Shown here: positions 1 through 5,594 of the stretch, one piece after another
How the letters are laid out: the number at the start of each line of letters is the position of its first letter
How positions within the stretch are numbered: the first letter of the stretch is position 1
Source: Clostridia bacterium
Lineage (GTDB): Bacteria > Bacillota > Clostridia > Oscillospirales > QAMX01
NCBI GenBank assembly: GCA_024404415.1
Contig: JAKSPX010000103.1
Coordinates: 1-6,168, forward strand
Reading direction: 5' to 3'
Length of the DNA stretch: 6,168 nt
Notes under the pieces: model-generated
What the model saw: the letters and a program-made list of their open reading frames with translations, nothing else
Told to the model about the DNA's origin: nothing
The model's database searches: none
Translations under genes and position numbers: made by a program

Positions 1-33
1 TCGCAATGACAAAGGAGATACATTGTGCGTCTT

Positions 34-127
34 CTGAAAACTGAATACTGAAAACAGAAAACTCGTCCTGCAAAATCGCTTACAGCGTAGTCGCGCTACT
101 GAAAACTGAAAACTGAATACTGAAAAC
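34..127. repeat. Two copies of a 22-base CTGAAAACTG-type repeat with mini-hairpins between
   Basis: An identical 22-base sequence built from 7-8 base units (CTGAAAA, CTGAATA, CTGAAAAC) occurs at 34-55 and 106-127. The second copy is preceded by one extra unit at 99-105. Between them are very short inverted repeats: CGCT-tac-AGCG at 77-87 and GTAG-tcgcg-CTAC at 87-99. There is no coding signal. The segment lies just downstream of the minus-strand gene ending at 134, and no convincing terminator for that gene is visible: the CGCT/AGCG hairpin followed by ATTTT on the minus strand is only 4 bp. The unit structure suggests replication slippage or an interspersed repeat end. Function is unknown. 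Confidence 0.75.
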
Positions 128-133
128 TTTCTT

Positions 134-676
134 TCACTTAAGCGCGTCGGCGAGGACCGAGGCGATGTCGGAAAGGACGGCGGCTTCCGCGTCGGAGACG
201 GGGGAGAGCTCATTGAGGGCGTCGAAAAGGGTCTTGCGGATGGATTCTTTTTTTACCGCGCCGCCTGACGCGAGCTTGGAGGTCTTGCGGAAGGCGGGGA
301 GGTAATGGCTTTCAAAGAGATGGGCCCACTCCTCGGCGACGTGGAGCTCGCGGCGCTTGCTGTCAAGCGGCAGGGTGAAATCAAAATTCTTATTGCCGCC
401 CGCGAGGTAGCCGGTCAGACTTCCTTCCATGCGTGCCAGCTCCTCGACCGAAAGCTGTTCGCCGCGGGCGAGACGTTCCTTTTTCCACTCCTCGCGCAAG
501 GAGGCCGCGCCGCCGTAGACCTTGCCGAGGGCGCTGTTGAGCCGGAGGGGCAGGCGGCGGATATCGGATGTGGCCTTATACTGCGTGCGGATGATGGCGA
601 GGAGGGCGGCGTTGAAATAGCGCTTTTCCAGATAGCTGACGCGCTCCAGTAGAGCGGGATCATAGGTGAGATCCAT
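134..676 (-). CDS. Unrecognised 180-residue protein, cotranscribed with the MATE gene
   Basis: I do not recognise this protein. It starts at ATG 674-676 with a perfect AGGAGG on the minus strand (bases 685-690) 8 bases upstream, and ends at TGA 134-136. The product is soluble-looking, charged and probably mostly alpha-helical, with no signal peptide, membrane segment or cysteine cluster. Visible landmarks are an Arg/Lys-rich N-terminal half (IRRLPLRLNSALGKVYGG near residues 39-56), an acidic-basic helix (EEWKKERLARGEQLSVEEL), a Gly/Asn patch (GYLAGGNKNFDF around 88-99) and a Lys-rich stretch (KKESIRKTL) near residue 145. The start lies 3 bases past the MATE stop codon and its ribosome binding site is inside the MATE 3' end, so the two are almost certainly one operon and may be translationally coupled. 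The strong ribosome binding site and full-length frame make it a real gene. Function is unknown. Confidence 0.8.
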   Translation of the reverse strand: MDLTYDPALLERVSYLEKRYFNAALLAIIRTQYKATSDIRRLPLRLNSALGKVYGGAASLREEWKKERLARGEQLSVEELARMEGSLTGYLAGGNKNFDFTLPLDSKRRELHVAEEWAHLFESHYLPAFRKTSKLASGGAVKKESIRKTLFDALNELSPVSDAEAAVLSDIASVLADALK

Positions 677-679
677 CCG

Positions 680-2065
680 TCACGCCTCCTTTTTGCCGTG
701 GGCTGCGTTCACACAGCGAGCCTCCCAACCGCTGAAACGATAATAGAGCAGGCAGGCCGCGCTGGCGACGATCCAGCCGAAGGGATAGCCGAGACCGATC
801 CAGATCTCGGTGTTGATGATGCGGGAGATGGCGAAGAGGTAGATCTGACGGAAGAGGACGAAGCTTGCAAGCATGATGATCATCGGGGCCTTGGCGTCGC
901 CCGCGCCTCTGAGTGCACCGGCATAGACCTGGTTGACACAACACAGGACGTAGAACGGGGTGATCCAGTGGATGAAGAGCACGCCGTAGGCCAGGACGTC
1001 CACATCGGAATTGAACATCATGACAAGCTCTTTTGCGAAGATCAGGGCCGGGATCATCAGGGCGGCAGTGGAGAGCTCGCTGAGGATAAAGGCGGTGCGG
1101 GTGCCCCTCGTCGCGCGGTCGATCTGCCCGGCGCCGAGGTTCTGACCCACAAAGGTGGTGGAGGAGAGGGAAATGCTCTGCAAAGGCAGCATGATGAACT
1201 GGTCGATCTTATTGTAGGAGGACCACCCGGCCATGCAGGCCGAGCCGAACTGGTTGATGTAGCCCTGGACGAAGACGTTGGAGAAGGAGGTGATGGCCTG
1301 CTGGATGGCGGTCGGCACGCCGAGGTTGACGATGCGCTTCATCATGGCGTGGTCGTAGCGGATAGCGGAAAGGCGCACCTTGTAGCTGCCCTCCGAGCGC
1401 ATCAGGACCACCATGGTGAGGATGGCCGAGAGGATCTGGGCGATGATGGTGGCGAGCGACACGCCCGCGATGCCCATGTCGAAGAAAATGACGAAGACAA
1501 GGTCGAGGATGGTGTTGACCACAGCCGAGAAGATCAGGAAGTAGAGGGGGCGGCGGGAATCGCCGACGGCGCGGAGGATGCCGGAGCCCATGTTATAGGA
1601 CGTCAGGCCGACCACGCGGGCGAAATAGGTGCGGCGAGATCATGTTGCGCCGGGGATGACGTCCTCCGGGGTGGACATCAGCCGGAGCATGCCCGGGACG
1701 AAGGCTACGCCGACGATCGTAAAGATGACGGACATGACCAGCGTCATGAAGAGCGAGGTATGTACCGCCTTGGAGACCTTTTCGTCGTCGTGCGCGCCGT
1801 AGGCCTGCGAAATGGCGACACCCGCGCCGGTGGAGAGCCCCATGAAGAAGCCGATGAGGGTGTTCATGATGGGGCCGGTGGAGCCGACGGCGGCGAGCGC
1901 CTCCTTGCCCACGAAATTGCCCACCACGATGCTGTCCACCGTGTTGTAAAGCTGCTGGAAGAGGTTGCCGATCATCAGAGGAAAGGCAAAAGCGAGGATG
2001 TGCTTCCATATAGTGCCGGAGGTCATATCGGTATCTTTGCGTTTCATAGATAACTGCATGGTCAT
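680..2065 (-). pseudogene. MATE-family multidrug/cation efflux transporter interrupted by an in-frame TGA
   Basis: This is a 12-helix inner-membrane antiporter of the MATE (MatE, NorM/DinF/MepA-like) family, exporting drugs or metabolites in exchange for Na+ or H+. The reading frame is the same from ATG 2063-2065 to TGA 680-682, 461 sense and nonsense codons, the usual family length. It is cut by a TGA at 1640-1642, after residue 141. The N-terminal part carries the typical first-helix motif (DSIVVGNFVGKEALAAVG) and GxxxGxGVxISQxxGA. The part after the stop carries YNMGSGILRAVGDSRRPLYF and the second-half repeat (VPTAIQQAITSFSNVFVQ, then VGQNLGAGQ). Codons 142-145 (stop, S, R, R) stand where related proteins usually have a TYLR-like stretch entering helix 4, so only about four codons are disturbed. 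A GTG at 1613-1615 could in principle restart translation but has no ribosome binding site. The start is supported by GGAAAG about 9 bases upstream. It is either a recent pseudogene or a sequence error; the family call is very secure. Confidence 0.9.
685..690 (-). promoter_or_regulatory. Ribosome binding site of the 180-residue gene, inside the MATE 3' end
   Basis: AGGAGG on the minus strand sits 8 bases before ATG 674-676. It fixes the start of the downstream gene and lies within the last codons of the MATE frame (stop at 680-682), which supports a polycistronic message. Confidence 0.85.
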
Positions 2066-2106
2066 TCACATGGCTTTCCGGAACGGATGCGTTCCAATGT
2101 TACTTG

Positions 2107-2144
2107 ATTATATTTAGTATACTCTCTTTTCCCGAGAATGTATA
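2107..2144 (-). promoter_or_regulatory. Candidate promoter(s) of the MATE operon
   Basis: Two overlapping minus-strand options are visible. One is TATACA (2139-2144), 17 bases, TATACT (2116-2121). The other is TATAAT (2107-2112) with a poor -35 (TCGGGA, 2130-2135) at 17 bases. Either would give a short leader of roughly 35-45 bases to the ATG at 2065. I cannot tell which is used. Confidence 0.5.
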
Positions 2145-2272
2145 TGGTGTGAATGGACAAAATTCATCTTTTTCACCACAAGGTTTTGGGGCGCGGACAG
2201 GAAAGATGGGCGTAAAGGCAAAAGCGACATTTTTTGAAGCGGCGGCAGCCGATCTTTTTATGGAATTTTCCA
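2145..2272. other. Middle of the divergent intergenic region, no gene seen
   Basis: This is the space between the divergent MATE and decarboxylase promoters. Short frames here have no ribosome binding site or family resemblance and overlap each other on both strands. The only structure is a weak inverted repeat, TGAAT-N7-ATTCA at 2150-2166, possibly extended by GGTG (2146-2149) and CACC (2174-2177). It could be an operator for either side but is too short to be sure. Confidence 0.35.
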
Positions 2273-2301
2273 TTGCAATCACCGGGCGAATATGATATAG
2301 T
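2273..2301 (+). promoter_or_regulatory. Promoter of the decarboxylase gamma-beta operon
   Basis: TTGCAA at 2273-2278 and TATAGT at 2296-2301 are separated by exactly 17 bases, a good sigma-A-type promoter. Transcription would start near 2308 and leave a leader of about 70 bases before the TTG start at 2377. Confidence 0.65.
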
Positions 2302-2321
2302 ATGTAGTGAAATTTTTTGGA

Positions 2322-2354
2322 GTTTCGGGAAGGAATTCTGTTCTGTGCCGAAAC
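2322..2354 (+). promoter_or_regulatory. Leader hairpin upstream of the decarboxylase genes
   Basis: GTTTCGG (2322-2328) pairs perfectly with CCGAAAC (2348-2354) around a 19-base loop, inside the predicted 5' leader and 22 bases before the start codon. It leaves the GAGAGG ribosome binding site (2362-2367) free. It matches no riboswitch I recognise and may be a simple stability or regulatory stem. Confidence 0.35.
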
Positions 2355-2376
2355 GATAGTTGAGAGGTGTATAGCG

Positions 2377-2745
2377 TTGAACGATCTGACGAATCTGACT
2401 TTGGGTCAGGCCGGCCTGATTGCCGTCGCCGGTATCTGTTTCGTCTTTGCAGTCCTTGTTCTTCTGCTCGCCATCCTGTATATTTCCGGCGCCATTTTCC
2501 AGGGCATCGCGAATAAGCAGGCGGCGAAAGCGGCGGCTGCCGCGGCGGAAGTTCCCGCTGCCCCGGCAAGTGAGCCGGTCAAGGCTCCGGAAGCCAAGGG
2601 CTCCTGCGGCGATATGAAGCTTTATGACGTTGCTCCGCGCGAGGCCGCCATGGTCATGGCGATCATCGCGGATGAGACCAAGACCCCGCTGAATCAGCTC
2701 CGATTCAAGTCCATCAAGAAAGTCAATAAGGAGGAAACGAAATGA
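2377..2745 (+). CDS. Sodium-translocating decarboxylase gamma subunit (OadG family)
   Basis: This is the small membrane subunit that, in the oxaloacetate/methylmalonyl-CoA/glutaconyl-CoA decarboxylase family, anchors and assembles the alpha and beta subunits. I choose the TTG at 2377-2379: GAGAGG lies 9 bases upstream and the protein then begins NDLTNLTLGQ. A TTG further upstream in frame (2317) has no ribosome binding site and adds an implausible 20 residues. The product has 122 residues: a short outside tail, one membrane helix (about 13-38, GLIAVAGICFVFAVLVLLLAILYISG), a flexible Ala/Pro linker (about 46-75) of the kind seen near biotin domains, and a conserved cytoplasmic C-terminal segment (about 80-117, ending RFKSIKKV). 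It lacks the lysine motif of a biotin carrier. It overlaps the beta-subunit gene by 4 bases (ATGA), showing cotranslation. The substrate cannot be told from this subunit. Confidence 0.85.
   Translation: MNDLTNLTLGQAGLIAVAGICFVFAVLVLLLAILYISGAIFQGIANKQAAKAAAAAAEVPAAPASEPVKAPEAKGSCGDMKLYDVAPREAAMVMAIIADETKTPLNQLRFKSIKKVNKEETK
2728..2734 (+). promoter_or_regulatory. Ribosome binding site of the beta-subunit gene
   Basis: AAGGAGG sits 7 bases before ATG 2742-2744, inside the end of the gamma-subunit gene. It decides the beta start at the ATGA overlap. Confidence 0.9.
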
Positions 2746-3944
2746 ATATAGGTGAAGTTCTTCTGAACCTGTGGGAAACCTCCGGTATCCACGGCCTCTT
2801 CTCCGGCATGGGCTGGCAGAACGCCATCATGATCGTCATCGCCTGTGTGCTTCTTTACATGGGCATCGTCAAGCAGTATGAGCCGCTCCTCATGGTCGGT
2901 ATCGCTTTCGGTATGCTTCTGACCAACATCCCGCTCGGTGGCATCTATCACCCTGAGCTGTGGAATGTCACGGACATCAGCTACAGCAAGGTTTTGCACG
3001 ACGGCGGCTTTATTGATATGCTTTACATGGGCGTCAAGCTCGGCATCTACCCGTCCCTGATCTTCATGGGCGTCGGCGCGATGACCGACTTCGGTCCGTT
3101 GATCTCCAACCCGAAGTCCCTCATCATGGGCGCAGGTGCGCAGCTCGGTATCTTTACTGCCTTCTTCGGCGCAATGGCGCTTGGTCCTGCCGGACTTGGC
3201 TGGGCAAGCTTTGGCGGTAAGCGGGCGGCTTCCGTCGGCATCATCGGCGGCGCAGACGGCCCGACGGCCATCTGGCTCACCAAGACGCTGGCTCCCGAGC
3301 TCCTTGCCCCGATCGCCATCGCGGCTTACTCCTACATGGCCCTCATCCCGATGATCCAGCCTCCCTTCATGAAGCTCCTGACCACCCAGAAGGAACGCGT
3401 CATCAAGATGGAACAGACCCGCACCGTCTCCAAGACCGAGCGCATCTGCTTCCCGATCATCATCACCATCGTCACCTGCCTCATCATCCCGTCGGTCACC
3501 GCTCTTCTCGGCTGCCTGATGCTCGGCAACCTCTTCACCGAATGCGGCGTCACCAAGAGACTTTCCTCCACCGTGCAGAACGAGCTGATGAACATCGTCA
3601 CCATCTTCCTTTCCGTCTCGGTCGGCGCCACCGCTGTCGGCCAGCGCTTCCTCAGCCCGGAGACGCTCTTTATCATCATTCTCGGTCTGGTCGCTTTCTC
3701 CCTTTCTACCGTCGGCGGTCTTTTGATCGGCAAGCTCATGTGCGCCCTCTCCGGCGGCAAGATCAACCCGCTGATCGGTTCGGCCGGTGTTTCCGCCGTC
3801 CCGATGGCTGCCCGCGTTTCTCAGAACGTCGGTGTCAAGTATAACCCGACCAACTTCTTACTCATGCACGCCATGGGCCCGAACGTCGCCGGTGTTATCG
3901 GCTCCGCCGTTGCGGCCGGCTTCCTGCTCGCCGTTTTCGGTTGA
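2742..3944 (+). CDS. Sodium-ion-translocating decarboxylase beta subunit (OadB/GcdB/MmdB family)
   Basis: This is the polytopic membrane subunit that removes CO2 from carboxybiotin and couples this to export of Na+. It has 400 residues, normal for the family. The key motif GGADGPT is at 169-175. Aligned to the Klebsiella oxaloacetate decarboxylase beta subunit with a constant offset of 31, residues recalled as essential there all fall on identical residues here: D172 (Asp203), Y198 (Tyr229), N342 (Asn373), G346 (Gly377), S351 (Ser382) and R358 (Arg389). The ion path therefore looks intact. Other family signatures are MGVGAMTDFGPLI (109-121), GSAGVSAVPMAARVSQ (346-361) and HAMGPNVAGVIGSAVAAG near the C terminus. 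A ribosome binding site and 4-base overlap tie it to the gamma subunit. The operon ends just downstream without an alpha or biotin-carrier gene. Beta alone does not reveal whether the substrate is oxaloacetate, methylmalonyl-CoA, glutaconyl-CoA or malonate. Confidence 0.95.
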   Translation: MNIGEVLLNLWETSGIHGLFSGMGWQNAIMIVIACVLLYMGIVKQYEPLLMVGIAFGMLLTNIPLGGIYHPELWNVTDISYSKVLHDGGFIDMLYMGVKLGIYPSLIFMGVGAMTDFGPLISNPKSLIMGAGAQLGIFTAFFGAMALGPAGLGWASFGGKRAASVGIIGGADGPTAIWLTKTLAPELLAPIAIAAYSYMALIPMIQPPFMKLLTTQKERVIKMEQTRTVSKTERICFPIIITIVTCLIIPSVTALLGCLMLGNLFTECGVTKRLSSTVQNELMNIVTIFLSVSVGATAVGQRFLSPETLFIIILGLVAFSLSTVGGLLIGKLMCALSGGKINPLIGSAGVSAVPMAARVSQNVGVKYNPTNFLLMHAMGPNVAGVIGSAVAAGFLLAVFG

Positions 3945-3962
3945 TCTGAATAGCGTATTTTC

Positions 3963-3989
3963 ACAAGGGAGCGAGCTTCGCTCCCTTGT
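3963..3989 (+). terminator. Terminator hairpin after the decarboxylase operon
   Basis: A perfect 12-bp inverted repeat, ACAAGGGAGCGA (3963-3974) and its complement (3978-3989), closes a 3-base loop 18 bases after the beta stop codon. The tail (ATTCTATC) is only moderately T-rich, so termination may be partial, but no other gene follows on this strand for over 300 bases. Confidence 0.75.
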
Positions 3990-4023
3990 ATTCTATCCCG
4001 GTGAAAGTTACGACCCGGGATGC

Positions 4024-4049
4024 GGCGTGCCGGGGACGGCACGCCCTAC
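4024..4049 (-). repeat. REP-like hairpin, member 1 (reverse orientation)
   Basis: On the minus strand this reads GTAGGG, then stem, TCCC loop and returning stem: a 9-bp perfect hairpin (GGCGTGCCG / CGGCACGCC on the plus strand, loop GGGA at 4033-4036). It shares the GTAGGG flank, 9-bp stem and 4-base loop with the three other members in this spacer, but its stem bases differ in a compensated way. Confidence 0.8.
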
Positions 4050-4070
4050 GAGACGGTACGTTTCACTTGC

Positions 4071-4111
4071 GTAGGGAACGCCGTCCCCGGCGTTCCGTTT
4101 GACAGGGATAT
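4071..4111 (+). repeat. REP-like hairpin, member 2 (forward); 41-base direct repeat copy A
   Basis: GTAGGG leads into the 9-bp perfect stem GGAACGCCG (4075-4083), loop TCCC (4084-4087) and CGGCGTTCC (4088-4096), followed by a tail containing GTTTGACAGGGATAT. The whole 41 bases recur exactly at 4238-4278. Confidence 0.85.
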
Positions 4112-4125
4112 GCACCGGGAAAGAC

Positions 4126-4151
4126 GGCGCGATGTGGGCATCGCGCCCTAC
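4126..4151 (-). repeat. REP-like hairpin, member 3 (reverse orientation)
   Basis: On the minus strand it reads GTAGGG followed by a 9-bp perfect stem: GGCGCGATG (4126-4134), loop TGGG (4135-4138) and CATCGCGCC (4139-4147) on the plus strand. The architecture equals that of members 1, 2 and 4, with another compensated stem sequence. Confidence 0.8.
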
Positions 4152-4154
4152 GGG

Positions 4155-4232
4155 TTCATCCGCGTTTACGCGGATTTCATCCACCGAAGGTGGATTTCAT
4201 CATGCAATGATTTCATCCGCAAAGCGGATTTC
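4155..4232 (+). repeat. Tandem array of four mini-hairpins joined by TTC
   Basis: Four perfect small stems follow one another, each separated by exactly TTC. They are ATCCGCG-TTTA-CGCGGAT (4158-4175), ATCCACC-GAA-GGTGGAT (4179-4195), ATCAT-GCA-ATGAT (4199-4211) and ATCCGC-AAA-GCGGAT (4215-4229). The outer ATC/GAT is constant while inner stem bases change in pairs, so the fold rather than the sequence is kept. The array lies between REP-like members 3 and 4. Function is unknown; a structured RNA, a protein binding array or a mobile hairpin repeat are all possible. Confidence 0.85.
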
Positions 4233-4237
4233 ATTCA

Positions 4238-4278
4238 GTAGGGAACGCCGTCCCCGGCGTTCCGTTTGACAGGGATAT
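4238..4278 (+). repeat. REP-like hairpin, member 4 (forward); 41-base direct repeat copy B
   Basis: This is an exact copy of 4071-4111, 167 bases downstream: GTAGGG, stem GGAACGCCG / CGGCGTTCC around TCCC, then the GTTTGACAGGGATAT tail. Its right edge runs into a TATAAT box just before the glycosidase gene. Confidence 0.85.
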
Positions 4279-4281
4279 AAT
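4276..4281 (+). promoter_or_regulatory. Possible -10 box for the glycosidase gene, formed at the edge of a repeat
   Basis: A perfect TATAAT at 4276-4281 would place a start near 4288, giving a leader of about 25 bases. The TTGACA at 4266-4271 is only 4 bases away and cannot be its -35. The place 17 bases upstream holds CGGCG-type hairpin sequence, not a -35. Transcription could also come from elsewhere in the spacer. Confidence 0.35.
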
Positions 4282-4312
4282 CCGACCAATAAGTACCGAA
4301 AGGAAAACCATC

Positions 4313-5182
4313 ATGCTGAAAAAAGAAGAGATCAACATCCGCGACCCGTTCGTGCTTCTCGTGGAGGGCAAATACTATATGACCGGCACCGCGGGCGCCG
4401 ACGCCTGGACGGGCGGAAGCTATTTCCCCGTCTACATTTCCGACGACCTTGAAAACTGGGAAGGCCCCGTCCGCGCATTTGTTAGCCCGGAAGGCTTCTG
4501 GGCGACTGACAACTTCTGGGCCCCGGAGATCCACCCCTACAAGGGCGCTTACTATATGTTCGCCTCCTTCCACAACCCCGAAAAGAACCGCGCGAGCCAG
4601 ATCATGCGCGCCGAAAAGCCCGAAGGCCCCTACGAGGTCTGGTCTTCGCCCATCACGCCGGACGACTGGTATTCGCTCGACGCGACCTTCTACGTGGACG
4701 AAGCGGGTCAGCCCTGGACGGTCTTCTGCCACGAGTGGACCCAGATCGGCACCGGCGAGATCTGCGCCGTGAAACTGACCGATGACCTCAGGGGCACCGT
4801 CGGCGAGCCGATCACCCTCTTTGCCGCGTCTGAAGCGCCGTGGGTGACCCCGAATGAAGAAAAACTCATCGCGGGGAAAAAGTGCATGGTCACCGACGGC
4901 CCCTTTCTCGTGAAGGACGAAGGCGGTTTGACTATGTTCTGGTCGAGCTTCTCAAACGGCAACTACGCCGAGGGCATGGCCGTGAGCGAATCGGGATCGG
5001 TGCTCGGCCCGTGGAAGCAGATCGCGGAACCGCTCTTTGAAAAGGACGGCGGCCACGGTATGCTCTTCAAAACCAAAGAGGGCAAACTGATGTTCTCGCT
5101 CCACCGCCCTAACCTCAACCCCATGGAGCGCCCTTGCTTCTTTGAATTGAAGCGCGAGGATGGACGCTACAAGATCGTCTGA
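4313..5182 (+). CDS. Intracellular glycoside hydrolase, family 43-like
   Basis: This 289-residue five-bladed beta-propeller glycosidase belongs to the GH43 (arabinanase/xylosidase) superfamily and probably cleaves arabinose- or xylose-containing oligosaccharides in the cytoplasm, since it has no signal peptide or membrane segment. The start is ATG 4313-4315 with AAAGGA about 8 bases upstream. Visible signatures are the N-terminal general-base Asp in INIRDPFV (D11), FWAPEIH (68-74), the middle Asp in SLDATFY (D123), and GGHGM with His248, the usual metal-site histidine. The blade that normally carries the general-acid Glu (often in xEGPx) reads VTDGPFL here, with D195. From memory related clostridial proteins also have TDGPF, so this may be a subfamily trait. 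It ends MERPCFFELKREDGRYKIV with no extra carbohydrate-binding domain. It stands alone, between a hairpin-rich spacer and a terminator. The exact substrate is uncertain. Confidence 0.85.
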   Translation: MLKKEEINIRDPFVLLVEGKYYMTGTAGADAWTGGSYFPVYISDDLENWEGPVRAFVSPEGFWATDNFWAPEIHPYKGAYYMFASFHNPEKNRASQIMRAEKPEGPYEVWSSPITPDDWYSLDATFYVDEAGQPWTVFCHEWTQIGTGEICAVKLTDDLRGTVGEPITLFAASEAPWVTPNEEKLIAGKKCMVTDGPFLVKDEGGLTMFWSSFSNGNYAEGMAVSESGSVLGPWKQIAEPLFEKDGGHGMLFKTKEGKLMFSLHRPNLNPMERPCFFELKREDGRYKIV

Positions 5183-5201
5183 AAAAGGCAATAACGCCAA
5201 A

Positions 5202-5234
5202 CGCCGCCCTCCTTTCGGAGGACGGCGATTCTTT
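5202..5234. terminator. Terminator between the glycosidase and the acyl carrier protein gene
   Basis: CGCCG-C-CCTCC (5202-5212) pairs with GGAGG-A-CGGCG (5217-5227) around TTTC, with a single C/A mismatch, and is followed by ATTCTTTT on the plus strand. On the minus strand the tail is only TTT. It best serves the glycosidase gene and may also stop the convergent acyl carrier protein message. Confidence 0.8.
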
Positions 5235-5244
5235 TAAGGATGAC

Positions 5245-5469
5245 TCAGAGCTTCGCGGCGATGTACTTGGCGAAATCGTCGATGGTGACGATGTCCTTGA
5301 GGTCTTCGCTTTCGATGGTGATGCCGAATTCTTCTTCAAGCTCACCGACCATGGTGATGATATCGTAGGAATTCATCTTGAGATCCTTGAGGAACTCGGT
5401 TTCGGGGGTGATGGATTCCGGGTCGCAGTCGACATACTGCAGGATGGTTTTCTTGATTTTCTCAAACAT
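5245..5469 (-). CDS. Divergent stand-alone acyl carrier protein
   Basis: This 74-residue acidic helical protein of the acyl carrier protein family carries a fatty-acyl or other acyl chain on a phosphopantetheine arm. The attachment serine is S34 in DLKMNSYDIITMVGELEEEF. The classic D-S-L is N-S-Y here, while the flanking helix (ELEEEFGI) and the C-terminal DLKDIVTIDDFAKYI are typical. The N terminus MFEKIKKTI and length match the family. Start ATG 5467-5469 has AAGGAGAG (5477-5484) 7 bases upstream. It is transcribed alone from a consensus promoter, with no fatty-acid synthesis, polyketide or D-alanylation gene in the window. It could be a second, specialised carrier rather than the housekeeping AcpP; which partner enzymes it serves is unknown. 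Candidate operator half-sites lie just upstream of its promoter. Confidence 0.9.
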   Translation of the reverse strand: MFEKIKKTILQYVDCDPESITPETEFLKDLKMNSYDIITMVGELEEEFGITIESEDLKDIVTIDDFAKYIAAKL

Positions 5470-5594
5470 GATGACTCTCTCCTTTTATTCTGCTACACGT
5501 GATGGTACATGAAAAATACCCGAGGCGTGCTCCTTTTGCGAGGGTGGTCGGCGAAGAACACCAGATTCACAACCGTCGGGGTAGACCGAATGCG

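Noticed and set aside
1..15. End of a larger interspersed repeat (GCAATGACAAAGG)
   Set aside because: The motif resembles the edge of repeats seen in Clostridia, but only 15 bases are in the window, so it cannot be supported.
1640..1642. TGA read as selenocysteine or as a sense codon under a changed genetic code
   Set aside because: The codons beside it do not match the family either, there is no cysteine at this place in MATE proteins, and TGA ends the beta subunit, the glycosidase and the acyl carrier protein at natural C termini.
698..2053. A 451-codon open frame on the plus strand opposite the MATE gene
   Set aside because: It is rich in D, E, G, H and A, has no family resemblance or membrane pattern, and is the mirror of a GC-rich gene. 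The MATE frame on the other strand is conserved.
2317..2376. Upstream TTG as the start of the gamma subunit
   Set aside because: There is no ribosome binding site, the added 20 residues do not fit the family, and the stretch lies in the leader hairpin. TTG 2377 has GAGAGG at 9 bases.
4155..4278. CRISPR array
   Set aside because: The units are self-complementary mini-hairpins with 3-base linkers, not identical repeats separated by unique spacers of about 30 bases, and there are no cas genes.
4266..4281. TTGACA plus TATAAT as one promoter
   Set aside because: The spacer is 4 bases; RNA polymerase needs about 17.
5493..5511. Five-codon leader peptide (MYHHV) before the acyl carrier protein gene
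   Set aside because: The nearest purine-rich ribosome binding site is about 19 bases away, too far, and there is no terminator/antiterminator pair around it.
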